The position numbers were made by a program, and so were the translations under genes. Shown here one piece after another: positions 44,725-54,952 of a DNA stretch of 64,000 nucleotides; position 1 is the first letter of the stretch; each line of letters begins with the position of its first letter. The notes below the pieces were generated by a model. The model was not told the origin of the DNA and made no database searches. It saw only the letters and a program-made list of their open reading frames with translations. Source of the stretch: Phymatolithon calcareum (lineage: Eukaryota; Rhodophyta; Florideophyceae; Hapalidiales); contig OZ345375.1 of assembly GCA_977006965.1 (NCBI GenBank), positions 248,001-312,000 on the forward strand, given 5' to 3'.

Positions 44725-45939
44725 CAGGGGTTGCGCCAATTCCATTGCTATCAATTTAATTGCAATTTTTCCCAATTCCACCCAAATTGGTTCTTCGAAC
44801 TGAATTGCAATTCGAATTGGTCGCACCTAATACTGAGGATCGAAGTAGATGAGCATTGGAGCAGGGGAATGTTATGGGGGGGGGGAGTAAAGCAGAATGT
44901 TGAGGGAATCAACGTACTCACCTCACGTTCAGTACGTGGTCTTTGTTCAATAATACCCAGAGTACGTAGATGAACATTAGACACAGCACAATAATCGGAT
45001 GCAAGAATCAACGTACTTACCTTATGTCCAGTACGTGGTTTTTGTTCTAGTAATACCCAGAGTACGTTCTGCATGCCATCAAAACATCTATGAAACTTGG
45101 GCCATGGCTACTTCTTGCTATGTTACATAAAGACGAGATTGAGACGTTGGACTCCAAACGGTTTCAACAATGGGCCTATTCATTGCTATCATCTACTTAG
45201 CTGTATCGATCAATTTACCAGCCAGATACAGAACAACGGCTTGAATGTCTTTAGCTACGATTAGAGTCCAGAAGTCACGATGGTTATATCTCAAGTATAA
45301 AAGGGATAGCATTAGATCTCTTGATTTGAAACCTATCAGCCTTCTCCGAAATTCTCACGCATTGCCCTTCACAGTCGAGTCCAACCCATCTACCAGACCT
45401 CGTTCAACGTTCCAGCACATTCCGCTCTACTAGCGATGACACTATCTTCACCGACACCAAAGCCGAAACAAGTTGTGCAGCTGCTTATGAAGCTCATTTG
45501 AGAACAATCCCGTGATATACACTCGCGTCAAGTAGGCCTAACTCGACGGAATGTGCCATTTTGCATCTATCTCTGCTCAAAGAGTGATCAGTGTCCCGGA
45601 GTAAGTGAGTTTTTCTTCGAAAAGGGTACTGGGTTCTCCAACCCGTACAATCATCTCAAGCATTGCATTGGAGGTGGAAGCGAAGAACATTTGCTAGAGA
45701 TATACCGAGCCGTTCTTGTCGAGAAGTTGAGATCCGGGTCGTCGTTCACAGTTCAATCGTCAATGGTATGAAGCTCAAGGAACGTGAAAAGGCGATGAAC
45801 AGCTATCTTAGTATTGATGTCTATATTGTAGGAAGCCTTCCAATTGCAATGCGAATTGCTGCAAACAAAACGAAGCAATTAAATTGATAAATTTCACCCG
45901 GGACTGCAATCTCAAACAATGGAATTGGCGCAACCCCTG
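44725..45939. mobile_element. hAT element with zinc-finger remnant
   Basis: The left end CAGGGGTTGCGCCAATTCC is repeated inverted at the right end. A perfect 8-bp duplication CTCGCCAA flanks it (44717-44724 and 45940-45947). Block B lacks it near 14828. Inside are two direct repeats of about 60 bp (44908-44972 and 45006-45070), a G run near 44880 and the BED-finger remnant. It belongs to the same family as 13281-14089. Confidence 0.9.
45434..45771 (+). pseudogene. BED-finger N-terminal remnant of a hAT transposase
   Basis: Gives AMTLSSPTPKPKQVVQLLMK, a stop, then CIYLCSKSDQCPGVSEFFFE and GFSNPYNHLKHCIGGG. This matches the N-terminus of the ORF at 18384-18872 (finger C..C..H..C). It carries the finger while 13416-13703 carries the C-terminal block, so the two hAT elements are different deletion products of one family. 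Confidence 0.65.
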
Positions 45940-45961
45940 CTCGCCAACGGATAATCTTTCA

Positions 45962-46131
45962 TTGAATAGAAGAAGAAAGCTAGATTTTTTTTTAAAAGTT
46001 ACAAACACATTTGCTGACACTTGGGGCAATTTTCCCAGTGCCAAGAGGTTTTGGTTGGATTCTCTCTGTGGAAGATTTTCTTTTCTTGTTGGTGTAACAC
46101 GATTCAGTGGACTGCAAAAGCCCACTCTCAT
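45962..46131 (-). mobile_element. LINE-C scrap
   Basis: About 170 bp matching 41405-41540. It is flanked by imperfect copies of TCATTGAAYA (left near 45958, right near 46131). Block B reads straight through TTTCATTGAATAAGAACTC near 14850, the unfilled site. Confidence 0.75.
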
Positions 46132-46424
46132 TGAACAAGAACTCAGCATGAAGCATTTTCTCACATGTCTCTACACTTCATTCTGGGCGAAAATTCACAC
46201 TGGAGATGAAAAGCTAAGCGAATTTTGTTTTGCAGCAACTTACAAAATGTGCACTTAGTTATCTCGTTGATTTTGGAGAGCAATGAAAACCAGTCTTGCC
46301 GATTCGTGAGCTTCTTATATTGATTAGAATAACAAACAACTGCTCATTGCTGACTGAGCTATTGTACTTCCTTTGAGTTGATTAGTTTGTCGTACTTGAG
46401 CAATCGATGCCAATGCCTGTGTAC

Positions 46425-47259
46425 TGTGGACTAAAATGTGTGGATAGTTGGATGTAGTGAGTAACAGTGCTAGGGCTGGTCCTGTTCTCGGGGTGAGCTT
46501 GCTTTCTTTATCAAGGCGGGTTGGCTAGTGCCACTTATATAGACTACAATAGCGAACTACCTAACCCTAAGGGAAAATGAAATTACGGAAATCACAACAA
46601 TGCGAATGTCTAAGAATTTCTGATATAAAAGGAACCCCGCTTTCGTTGCTTACCAGAGCGTGGTTGAGTGGTTTTCCTTACACTTAGAACTGGATGATGG
46701 CACATATGATCAGACCCCGGTTCGAATCCCACTCGGCTCGGTTAAATGTCACAGTTAAGCGGATCAGGCGCTAGGGGCGAAAATAGCTCCGCGCACCAAT
46801 CAACTCAAGTATCCTCATCTGACCTCCGGCAGGAGTATTGAGGGCGGTCTTAATTGATCAGCAGGTGTGTCCAGGTAATGCTGTAATCACCCGGTGATGA
46901 TGTCTTGAGGTGTAATGTAATCCTGAGAGCGGGAACGCTGTATATGGCGGGGGCCGTGACGTGCCTTAAGCATAGAAACCACATGAATTTTTGCACTTAT
47001 TCTGCGATGCCGCCGAGCTCCATTAGCGTGACACAGATGCTAAGGTATGTAAGGATACCGAAAAGAGGACAGGGAGCCGAAGACGAACCGGGGAGAAGCA
47101 GATATAAGGGACACCAACCAATAAACCTTTTACATGACAGTGACAATTGTCTTATACAAACTGTAAACGAAGACGAAATGATGCCATCTTGTTAACCGAC
47201 GACTACCAATAGAAGACGAAGCGATGCATAAGCTGGAGCGGTAAATCTTGCGCTCCTCA
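46425..47259 (-). repeat. 3' LTR (in element sense)
   Basis: Ends CTCCTCA at its inner edge against CTCCACA in the other LTR. On plus it has A-box-like TGGTTGAGTGG (46661-46671) and B-box GGTTCGAATCC (46719-46729), spaced as in a tRNA gene. A purine-rich tract (TAAGGACGGGATGA on minus, 47260-47273) next to it is a likely polypurine primer. Confidence 0.9.
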
Positions 47260-47362
47260 TCATCCCGTCCTTAGAGATGAGCACGGCCTCGTGCTCCAAC
47301 ACGACAGCTTAAGCGATAAGCAGATAAATCAAAGAGATATAGCATGCGAAGTGGAGATGTCA

Positions 47363-50300
47363 TTAGAACTCAGAGGTCCTGCTTGTGTAGAACATCAGCC
47401 TGCGAGCATGGACAGGGTGGCGTGTCACTTTTCCTGATGAAGAGCGGAGAGTGTAGCGAGGATGATTCTCATGAGAGACGACAAAAGGACCTTCCCACAT
47501 ACGAGACTTAATTTTAGGGCCCTTCGGTTCTGGACCGCGACGAAGTAAAACTTGATCACCAACGTTGAACAGAGAAGGAAGAGGGGCTGCAGGACTGACG
47601 ATTCGAACAGCACGAGTACTCATAGATAGAGCCAGTTCGAGGGTGCGAACGACTTCTGAGTTACGAGACGAGGAGATTGCGGATGCGAACTCAGTACTGA
47701 ACCGGAGTTTGATACCATACAGCACTTCGAATGGTGATTTTCCATCAGCTCCAGGACGACGACGATATCCGATGAGAACATCGTCGAGGCATTCGTCCCA
47801 TTCTTTCCCGGTTTGAATCATGACCTTTTTGATGGACCTCTTGATCGTGCCAACCATTCTCTCAGCTTTCCCGTTAGACTGTGGACTGTAGCCAGCGATG
47901 AACTTCCACTTGATGTTTTGTGCAGAGGCGAAATCCTGGGTGAATTCAGAACGGAAATAAGACGCATTGTCGCTCAAGATATTGACGGGACTTCCGAACG
48001 GACGGCAGATTTCGTCTTGAATAAATTTCGTTACATCGGTACTCAAGGTGGACGGTACTTTGATAGCTACTGGCCAACCGGAGAGATGTTCAACTGCGAT
48101 CAGTAAAAATCGGTTTCCTTTCTTGGTTTTCGGCAAGGGTCCAGCAAAGTCGACGGACCAGGTGTGGAAGAGGCCGCTGACTGGGATCCTGGAGAGGTGC
48201 GGATACTTGCGCCTATTCTTCACTTTCTGGCATGCGTCACAGCTGCGGACGAAGAACGAGACATCACGGCGAATAGACGGCCACCAGAAGCGATCGGCGA
48301 TGAGAGAGTACGTTGAGGTGAAGTCCCAGTGCCCAAGTTCATCGTGTAAGCCTTCCATGATACCGGGACGTAACGGCTCCGGAGGAATATATCGTAACCC
48401 CTTAGAAGTACGACGGAACATGACGTCATCGTGCAGCATATAATTCTTGGCTTTCTGTTTGATATCCCGCGACGCACTGACTGAGCCGATCTCGTCAGCA
48501 TTGCTGTCAAATGTGGACAGGTATTTTGCGACAGCTTGAAGTGATTGTTCGAGCTCCATAATCAAGATGACTTCGGGTTCGCTGACGGGGCGGGAGCAGT
48601 AGTCTGCATTCGAGTTATCCTTTCCGGGACGGTATTGTATCTCGAAGTCATAATCGGCAAGAAAGCATAACCAGCGGGAAATACGACCATGCGGGTCCTT
48701 CTGGTTGAAAACATACTTGAGCGAGTGATGATCGGTGAATAGCGTAAATTTGGCGGAGAGAAGATACGGTCGGAACTTTTTCAATGCGAAAATGACTGCC
48801 AAGGCCTCGCGCTCGAATGTTGAGTAGTTACATTCAGCAGATGATAAGGTGCGGCTCGCGAAGTGAATTGGATGTTCCCTTCCGTTGTCATCTTTCTGCG
48901 ATAGAACAGCACCGATAGCCTTGCTGGATGCACCGGTGTGGACGATGAACGGCTTGGCGTGGTCTGGGTATGAGAGCACTGGAGGCTTACACAGAAGGGA
49001 CTTTAACTCCTTGAAGGCATTATCCATTTCCTGGGTCCATTCGAACGTCATGCGCTCCGAGGTTCGTTCTGCAAACGGCTTGGATATTTTTGCAAAGCCT
49101 TTGATGAACCGGCGGTAGTAAGAGGCAAGGCCCAGAAATGATCGAAGCTCTCGGCGGCTAGTTGGCGGACTGGAATTTTGGATAATTGAGACCTTGTCCA
49201 TGTCAACGTGGATACCTTCGGAATCAACGATATGGCCGAAAAGCTTGACCTGATTTTGCGCGAAGAAACACTTGGATAGCTTAACACGAAGTCCATGGGC
49301 GGAGAGAACAGTCATGACCTTGATGAGGTGATCGAAGTGGTCGACGATGCATGAAGAGTGAATGACAACATCGTCTAGGTAGACTTTCACGAATTTCATA
49401 TCTCTGAAAATCTGGTCCATCATTCGCTGGAAGGTTGCAGGAGCATTCATTAGACCGCACGGCATGACTTCGAAGCGATACGTTCCGTCTTTGCATACGA
49501 ATGTCGTCTTCTCCTTGCAGCTTTCTTCCATGCGGATTTGCCAGTAGCCGGAGAAAAGTTCGAGAGTGGAGAAGACGCAACTTCCAGACAAGTCCTCCAA
49601 AACTTCGTCAACACGGGGTAGCGGCCAGCAGAACCTGGGCTTTCCATCCTTCTTCGTCGCAATAACAACCGGAAAAGACCAAGAAGATGACGCCGGAGTA
49701 ATAATTCCTGCATCGAGCATACGATTGATTTCTTCACGAACAATTTGATTGTGGGCTGGGGCCATACGACGGCACTTGTGATAGATTGGATTGTCGTTGG
49801 TAAGTGAGAAAGAGTGTGTAGTTGGAACATCGGACGGGCGGAGATCGTCAAGAGACTTGGCGATAACTTGATGATGATTGGTGAGAATAGTTCGGAGGTT
49901 GTTTGCATCAGCACCACATAAATGTGATATCTTCTCTTCGATATCGTTTCTGTCAAGCACGGGTTGACCGTTAAGATTGTGATCAGCCATAAGAACAAAC
50001 TCGTCATCATCTGACTCTGAGTCTGTGTCACTGTCGGATGTGAACTCATGCTCGTCGGATGATCCATCGTCGTTGGGCTCGTACTGCAGACTGAGTGTCT
50101 CTGTCTTTCCTTCGTATTGGATCTTAACAATCTGGCGGTACATGTCCATTCGGGTACGAAGCGTGACAAGCACTGGTGCTCCAATGATGACATTGTAGGG
50201 AGACTTCTCGATGACAAGAAAGTTGAGGGGCACGGTGATATCTCCGAAACCAACAGGTACGTCAGAGACAACTCCTAGGCATTCTTCCACAGAACCATTT

Positions 50301-51697
50301 GCGACCTTGATACGACGAGCTGTGGACTGGGGTGTGACATTTAGTCTTTCGGCCATCTCCCGTGACATGACATTAGGAATAGCTCCGGAGTCGAGGAGAG
50401 CGTAGACACTTTCAGAGTAGAGGGTTAGGCGAACGACCTGATGGCGATTGGGGGCATTCTCAGAGACAAAGTTGAGAGAAGATTTTTTCATGCGACCGGA
50501 CAGAATTTTCTGGAGCTCGATCCGGGCATTGTCAACATCTCCGCGAGCGATCTGCCCGAAAGTTATACCAGCGGGTGCTTGAGCGAGACTGTTGATGAGA
50601 TTGTACTTTTCGACACGCTTGGCAATTTCTTGAGACACAAGACGAGTTGACGACGACTTGGACTTCTTAGGTTTGGACTGAGTTTTCTTATTTTTCTTCC
50701 GGCAAAATGGAGTACGAGAAACGAGACCAGGAGTAGTCATTGGGATATCTTGGTTTCCTTCGGTGCGAGATTGTTTCGGGAAGGGCTCACCGTCTGCGTT
50801 ACGTTTGAATGCGACAACATTTTCCTCTTCAGGGACTGATTCGAACGTGACCATCGTGTCCTCGGGTTTCGTATCGGGTTCTTTCGGTTGCTCGTCACGG
50901 CGAAGGATAACTTTCGTCTTCTCTTCGTCACGCTGTTTGGTGTAGCAGCTCAGTACCGAGTGTCCATGCCGATGGCAGTAGTCACACTTGGGGGTGCGTT
51001 CCGGATTCATCTCACAGCGAGAAGAAAAGTGTCCAGTCTTCTTGCGGATGTGGCACGGACGGTCCGATGATGAAGGCTTAGCTGATTTCTGGATCATGAG
51101 AGATAGGTCAGTCATCTGCTTGCATAGCATGTCGATCTTGGAGTCGGATGTGGCTTGACGAGTAACGTCCTTGACTGGATATGGAGCGGTGGGGTAGAGA
51201 ACCTTCTGATTTTCAGCGTACTCGAGACAGGCACTTTGCATAGTCTGGTATGTACGGCAGCCACGGAGAAGCACGAATTGAAGGAGTGTCTGATCCGTCT
51301 TGAGAGACTCACGGAGCAGTCCAAACTTAGTAGCCTCGTTGAAATTGGCTTCTTTGTAAAGCTTGTCGGCGGATCTCAGGAATGTCTTAATGTCTCCGCA
51401 ATCATAATGGAACGTAATGGCCTCACGCATGACGGTTGATTCGGCCTTCTTCGGTGAGAATCGCTCGATCATGAGCAATTTAACTTCATTGTAGTTCATG
51501 GCAGCCTCAGTGGGACTGTTATCGATCGTGAACGTGTCGAAATAGAAGTCAAAAGCAGACCCGGTCAGGTACAATACGATATTTTCCGCCTTTTCGGCAA
51601 CGGTTTTTCCTTTCTGGACGACGTTCTCGTAAATATAGAAGAACTTCTTGACATCCCCGTCGCCGTTGAACATGTGAAGCTCACTGGGAGACGCCAT
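47363..51697 (-). CDS. Gypsy gag-pol polyprotein, 1444 residues, catalytic losses
   Basis: Order: capsid-like gag (about 1-190), a degenerate and then a canonical zinc knuckle (C238-x2-C-x4-H-x4-C251), aspartic protease (LLDSGA, D436), reverse transcriptase (YLDD at 773-776), RNase H, and integrase with HHCC finger and triad D1183, D1243, E1279 (35-residue spacing). Oddities: the RT motif A aspartate is E713 (FSTLELFSGYWQI); about 15 residues normally lying between RFC and PLPR are missing at 690-691; the first RNase H aspartate is G922 (VHTGASSKAIG). The frame is open throughout. It could supply capsid or integrase but probably not reverse transcription. Confidence 0.95.
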   Translation of the reverse strand: MASPSELHMFNGDGDVKKFFYIYENVVQKGKTVAEKAENIVLYLTGSAFDFYFDTFTIDNSPTEAAMNYNEVKLLMIERFSPKKAESTVMREAITFHYDCGDIKTFLRSADKLYKEANFNEATKFGLLRESLKTDQTLLQFVLLRGCRTYQTMQSACLEYAENQKVLYPTAPYPVKDVTRQATSDSKIDMLCKQMTDLSLMIQKSAKPSSSDRPCHIRKKTGHFSSRCEMNPERTPKCDYCHRHGHSVLSCYTKQRDEEKTKVILRRDEQPKEPDTKPEDTMVTFESVPEEENVVAFKRNADGEPFPKQSRTEGNQDIPMTTPGLVSRTPFCRKKNKKTQSKPKKSKSSSTRLVSQEIAKRVEKYNLINSLAQAPAGITFGQIARGDVDNARIELQKILSGRMKKSSLNFVSENAPNRHQVVRLTLYSESVYALLDSGAIPNVMSREMAERLNVTPQSTARRIKVANGSVEECLGVVSDVPVGFGDITVPLNFLVIEKSPYNVIIGAPVLVTLRTRMDMYRQIVKIQYEGKTETLSLQYEPNDDGSSDEHEFTSDSDTDSESDDDEFVLMADHNLNGQPVLDRNDIEEKISHLCGADANNLRTILTNHHQVIAKSLDDLRPSDVPTTHSFSLTNDNPIYHKCRRMAPAHNQIVREEINRMLDAGIITPASSSWSFPVVIATKKDGKPRFCWPLPRVDEVLEDLSGSCVFSTLELFSGYWQIRMEESCKEKTTFVCKDGTYRFEVMPCGLMNAPATFQRMMDQIFRDMKFVKVYLDDVVIHSSCIVDHFDHLIKVMTVLSAHGLRVKLSKCFFAQNQVKLFGHIVDSEGIHVDMDKVSIIQNSSPPTSRRELRSFLGLASYYRRFIKGFAKISKPFAERTSERMTFEWTQEMDNAFKELKSLLCKPPVLSYPDHAKPFIVHTGASSKAIGAVLSQKDDNGREHPIHFASRTLSSAECNYSTFEREALAVIFALKKFRPYLLSAKFTLFTDHHSLKYVFNQKDPHGRISRWLCFLADYDFEIQYRPGKDNSNADYCSRPVSEPEVILIMELEQSLQAVAKYLSTFDSNADEIGSVSASRDIKQKAKNYMLHDDVMFRRTSKGLRYIPPEPLRPGIMEGLHDELGHWDFTSTYSLIADRFWWPSIRRDVSFFVRSCDACQKVKNRRKYPHLSRIPVSGLFHTWSVDFAGPLPKTKKGNRFLLIAVEHLSGWPVAIKVPSTLSTDVTKFIQDEICRPFGSPVNILSDNASYFRSEFTQDFASAQNIKWKFIAGYSPQSNGKAERMVGTIKRSIKKVMIQTGKEWDECLDDVLIGYRRRPGADGKSPFEVLYGIKLRFSTEFASAISSSRNSEVVRTLELALSMSTRAVRIVSPAAPLPSLFNVGDQVLLRRGPEPKGPKIKSRMWEGPFVVSHENHPRYTLRSSSGKVTRHPVHARRLMFYTSRTSEF

Positions 51698-51719
51698 GGC
51701 CCTGCTGGGGGTACCAAAA
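51698..51719 (-). promoter_or_regulatory. Primer-binding site and 22-nt leader
   Basis: Between the 5' LTR and the gag ATG lie only 22 bases. On minus they read TTTTGGTACCCCCAGCAGGG then CC; TGG a few bases in fits a tRNA CCA end. The matching tRNA was not identified. Confidence 0.6.
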
Positions 51720-52556
51720 TGTGGACTAAAATGTGTGGATAGTTGGATGTAGTGAGTAACAGTGCTAGGGCTGGTCCTGTTCTCGGGGTGAGCTTGCTTT
51801 CTTTATCAAGGCGGGTTGGCCAGTGCCACTTATATAGACTACAATAGCGAACTACCTAACCCTAAGGGAAAATGAAATTACGGAAATCACAACAATGCGA
51901 ATGTCTAAGAATTTCTGATATAAAAGGAACCCCGCTTTCGTTGCTTACCAGAGCGTGGTTGAGTGGTTTTCCTTACACTTAGAACTGGATGATGGCACAT
52001 ATGATCAGACCCCGGTTCGAATCCCACTCGGCTCGGTTAAATGTCACAGTTAAGCGGATCAGGCGCTAGGGGCGAAAATAGCTCCGCGCACCAATCAACT
52101 CAAGTATCCTCATCTGACCTCCGGCAGGAGTATTGAGGGCGGTCTTAATTGATCAGCAGGTGTGTCCAGGTAATGCTGTAATCACCCGGTGATGATGTCT
52201 TGAGGTGTAATGTAATCCTGAGAGCGGGAACGCTGTATATGTCGGGGGGCCGTGACGTGCCTTAAGCATAGAAACCACATGAATTTTTGCACTTATTCTG
52301 CGATGCCGCCGAGCTCCATTAGCGTGACACAGATGCTAACGGTATGTAAGGATGCCGAAAAGAGGACAGGGAGCCGAAGACGAACCGGGGAGAAGCAGAT
52401 ATAAGGGACACCAACCAATAAACCTTTTACATGACAGTGACAATTGTCTTATACAAACTGTAAACGGAGACGAAATGATGCCATCTTGTTAACCGACGAC
52501 TACCAATAGAAGACGAAGCGATGCATAAGCTGGAGCGGTAAATCTTGCGCTCCACA
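51720..52556 (-). repeat. 5' LTR (in element sense)
   Basis: Contains TATATAAG on minus near 51830-51840, a plausible TATA box. It also keeps the A- and B-box-like strings on plus (51956-51966 and 52014-52024). Confidence 0.9.
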
Positions 52557-52623
52557 TGTACATAGCAGGAAATCAAGTGTGGAAGCCCCGTTCCATTCCA
52601 TCTCTGGAGACCGAAGTTGTTCC

Positions 52624-53259
52624 ATGTTTCGGGAGACAAGAAAATATTGGCAGATTTTTGTTCTTAGGCTTGACGAGAGTCGGAATGATATTTCGCAACA
52701 TACACTAGTTTACATACCGAGCACCCGTGTTATAAGACGTCCCACGCTCTCAGTTCCGAGAGCGCTTGAGGCTCAACGTCGAAGGAGCGAAAAATCCCGC
52801 ACAAAGTTCTTGAAAATGGTGGGAATGAATTTGGATAACCTGGACACGTCCATGCTCGGTCCTCCGCACTACTTTATCTTAATTGTGGCGACCAACGACG
52901 AGTTTAACCTAGAAGTGCATTGTGCACACCAAATTGCAGGGTTACTCATGATCGGAGTCATGCAAATGTGGCAAGACTTTCCAACGGATGCAAAACCTGA
53001 GGGGCGTTTTCGAAGTGCAAAGGCACATTTCGACCAGCACGTTGCGGGACAGGCTATTAGCGAGTTCTTCAATTTTGCATTCTATCTTGGGACAGAGCAG
53101 TACATTTTGGATGCGCTTTCGTATGACCCTTGTAAGGAGCCTGGTTCAAGCTTCTTGGACAATGGGGACTGCATCTTTGATTTTCATGTCGGTCCGAAGC
53201 GGGATGTAAGAGAAATTGAGGATGCTCTTTTGGAATCTTGGTTGCATCAACTGGGATGA
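52624..53259 (+). CDS. Orphan protein, 211 residues
   Basis: ATG at 52624; the frame is open from 52579. No family recognised. The N-terminal third is basic (RRRSEKSRTKF). The middle has a hydrophobic stretch (IAGLLMIGVMQMW), and the end is acidic with FDFHVGPKRDVREIEDALLE. No signal peptide is evident. The block B relative (15148-15480) lost about 395 bp. The Gypsy element lies just upstream, with its 5' LTR pointing away from the gene. Could be a real lineage-specific gene or part of an unrecognised repeat. Confidence 0.45.
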   Translation: MFRETRKYWQIFVLRLDESRNDISQHTLVYIPSTRVIRRPTLSVPRALEAQRRRSEKSRTKFLKMVGMNLDNLDTSMLGPPHYFILIVATNDEFNLEVHCAHQIAGLLMIGVMQMWQDFPTDAKPEGRFRSAKAHFDQHVAGQAISEFFNFAFYLGTEQYILDALSYDPCKEPGSSFLDNGDCIFDFHVGPKRDVREIEDALLESWLHQLG

Positions 53260-54271
53260 AATAGTATATAGATATGGTTCGTTTTCCAGGGTCAGGTACT
53301 TCATCTTACTTGCAAGTGTAGAGTACTGATAACCTGTTCCATGCTCTGAAGCTGCAAAGCAGACCTAAAACGTATTGCATGAATTTTGTTGCATCTCTCG
53401 GTTTGGCAACACGATAGGAGCCCAGCAATAGTTTAGATCAACATGTCGCGCAAAAGTAGGTCATTCACAATCATTTGGCCGAACCCCGTGAATTTCTTTC
53501 TTGTCGCTGTCATGGTATGTATGAGCGTCCGATCGGGACCATTTGAGATATAAGACATGTTTTTGAACCGCAGAAAAGCCGTTGACCGCAACTCACGCGA
53601 GAGATAATAATTTGTCAAATTGCTAGCTGATGCTACGAGAGTAACCATCCAGCTTCTCCCGAAAACTTCAGTAGCTTGGGCATCAAGTCGCCTGAGGATT
53701 CCAGGGCGATCCTCGAAGTTCAACCGCTATCTGGAGTAAGAGGTTAGCTTAGTTCGACAGCGGGGATATGTGTTGATTTATTTTAAAAGCTCCCAAGGCC
53801 TCTCTTGAAGAGTAACAGGGACGCTTTCGCACGATTTCTTAGCTCACGTACTTTGACTATTCAGTGTATCCTTGATTCGTATTTCTCTCCCATCAAGTGC
53901 TCCAGAGTTCGACAGCCCGTATGTTCCACTCTCATGTGAAGAAAACAGACGAATTCCGTTCGTCGATGTGGAATGACAAGGTTATTTAGTTGTACTTGAA
54001 TCAATGCAAAATTTCTAAAAAAGAAGAAGACTAACTGGAATAGCCAGCAACGTCACCTTTGTAAATTCTCAAACGCCTTCCGAATTATCGCTAAAGTAAC
54101 TCCTCGAAAAACCACATCTAAGCAGATTGTGATCTTGTCGCAACGATGCACTTGCGCACTGTTTTTCCTATCGTTCCTGGACGTACTCATCACAGTCGTA
54201 CTCAACAAAGACAGTGGATGAAACGACGCACCTCTCACATTACAGGATTGAATAGAAACAATGTTGTAATG

Positions 54272-54622
54272 CTATGCGCACGATCGAAAAAAGCGTGCCC
54301 CAAGAATGGTAAGAGAAGGACATCGATTTAACGATACTTCCCTCGAGGGTCGCTCATTCCCTTTCGCTTCTGCCTCAGCTTCGCCTAAGGCAACTTCCTT
54401 GGCTGCAGAATCGCACCACCTGCGCACAATGGACCTGCAACTGTAGTGCTCTCCCCAGTTAACAAGGAACCAGGTCTCAGATTGTCCTGTGACATGCATG
54501 TTGCTTGCACGGTCTCTCTCTCGGCGCCATACAAGCCCTTTCATTAGTTCTTTCGATACCGCCTTCATCTCGTTCTCTGACGCCGCCAAACCAGTGACTT
54601 CTGATTTTGAATAGTAGTGCAA
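54272..54622 (-). other. ORF shared by the blocks, C copy
   Basis: 116 residues; counterpart of 16849-17175 with ASENEMKAVSKELMKGLVW and EVSLNRCPSL conserved. It lies downstream of the kinase on the same strand. Unrecognised. Confidence 0.3.
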
Positions 54623-54952
54623 GTCTCACAAGAGCGCTTGCAAGAAGAAATGCGGGCTCTAGAGTATGTTAGCATCTTGGAACAAGCGACCTTCATCGCC
54701 GAAAGTGATGTTCTGAGAGCTTTTAAAATAAAAACCGACAAAGATTCCCTGTACACCGTTAGCATCGTTTTTCTATCGAAGTCTTGAAGTGCGGCGCGGT
54801 TTCGCTGGAAATGCGTACATGTTGCAACATGGACAGAGGTATTTACCATCGCCGGTGGTATTGGAACAGAAAACACAAGTACACCAGGAACCCTGTCAGG
54901 CCTACATTTACAAAGTGCGGACCATGGACAAAAACATGGCGTGCATCAGTGC

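Larger units (their letters stand above)
46425..52556 (-). mobile_element. Full-length Gypsy LTR retrotransposon
   Basis: 6132 bp with LTRs of 835 bp (46425-47259) and 837 bp (51720-52556), both beginning TGTGGACT on plus and ending CA. A perfect 5-bp duplication TGTAC flanks it (46420-46424 and 52557-52561). Sense is minus. One gag-pol frame fills the interior. The LTRs differ at only a handful of positions by eye, so insertion is recent. Block B has the unfilled site at about 15155. It landed about 65 bp upstream of the orphan gene's ATG. Confidence 0.95.

Noticed and set aside
46654-46745. tRNA gene in the LTR
   Set aside because: A and B boxes fit, but the T stem pairs poorly and no convincing anticodon arm forms; kept only as a promoter-like observation.
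47363-51697. Retrovirus-like element with envelope gene
   Set aside because: The frame ends after integrase, and the 3' LTR begins about 100 bases later; no envelope frame is present.
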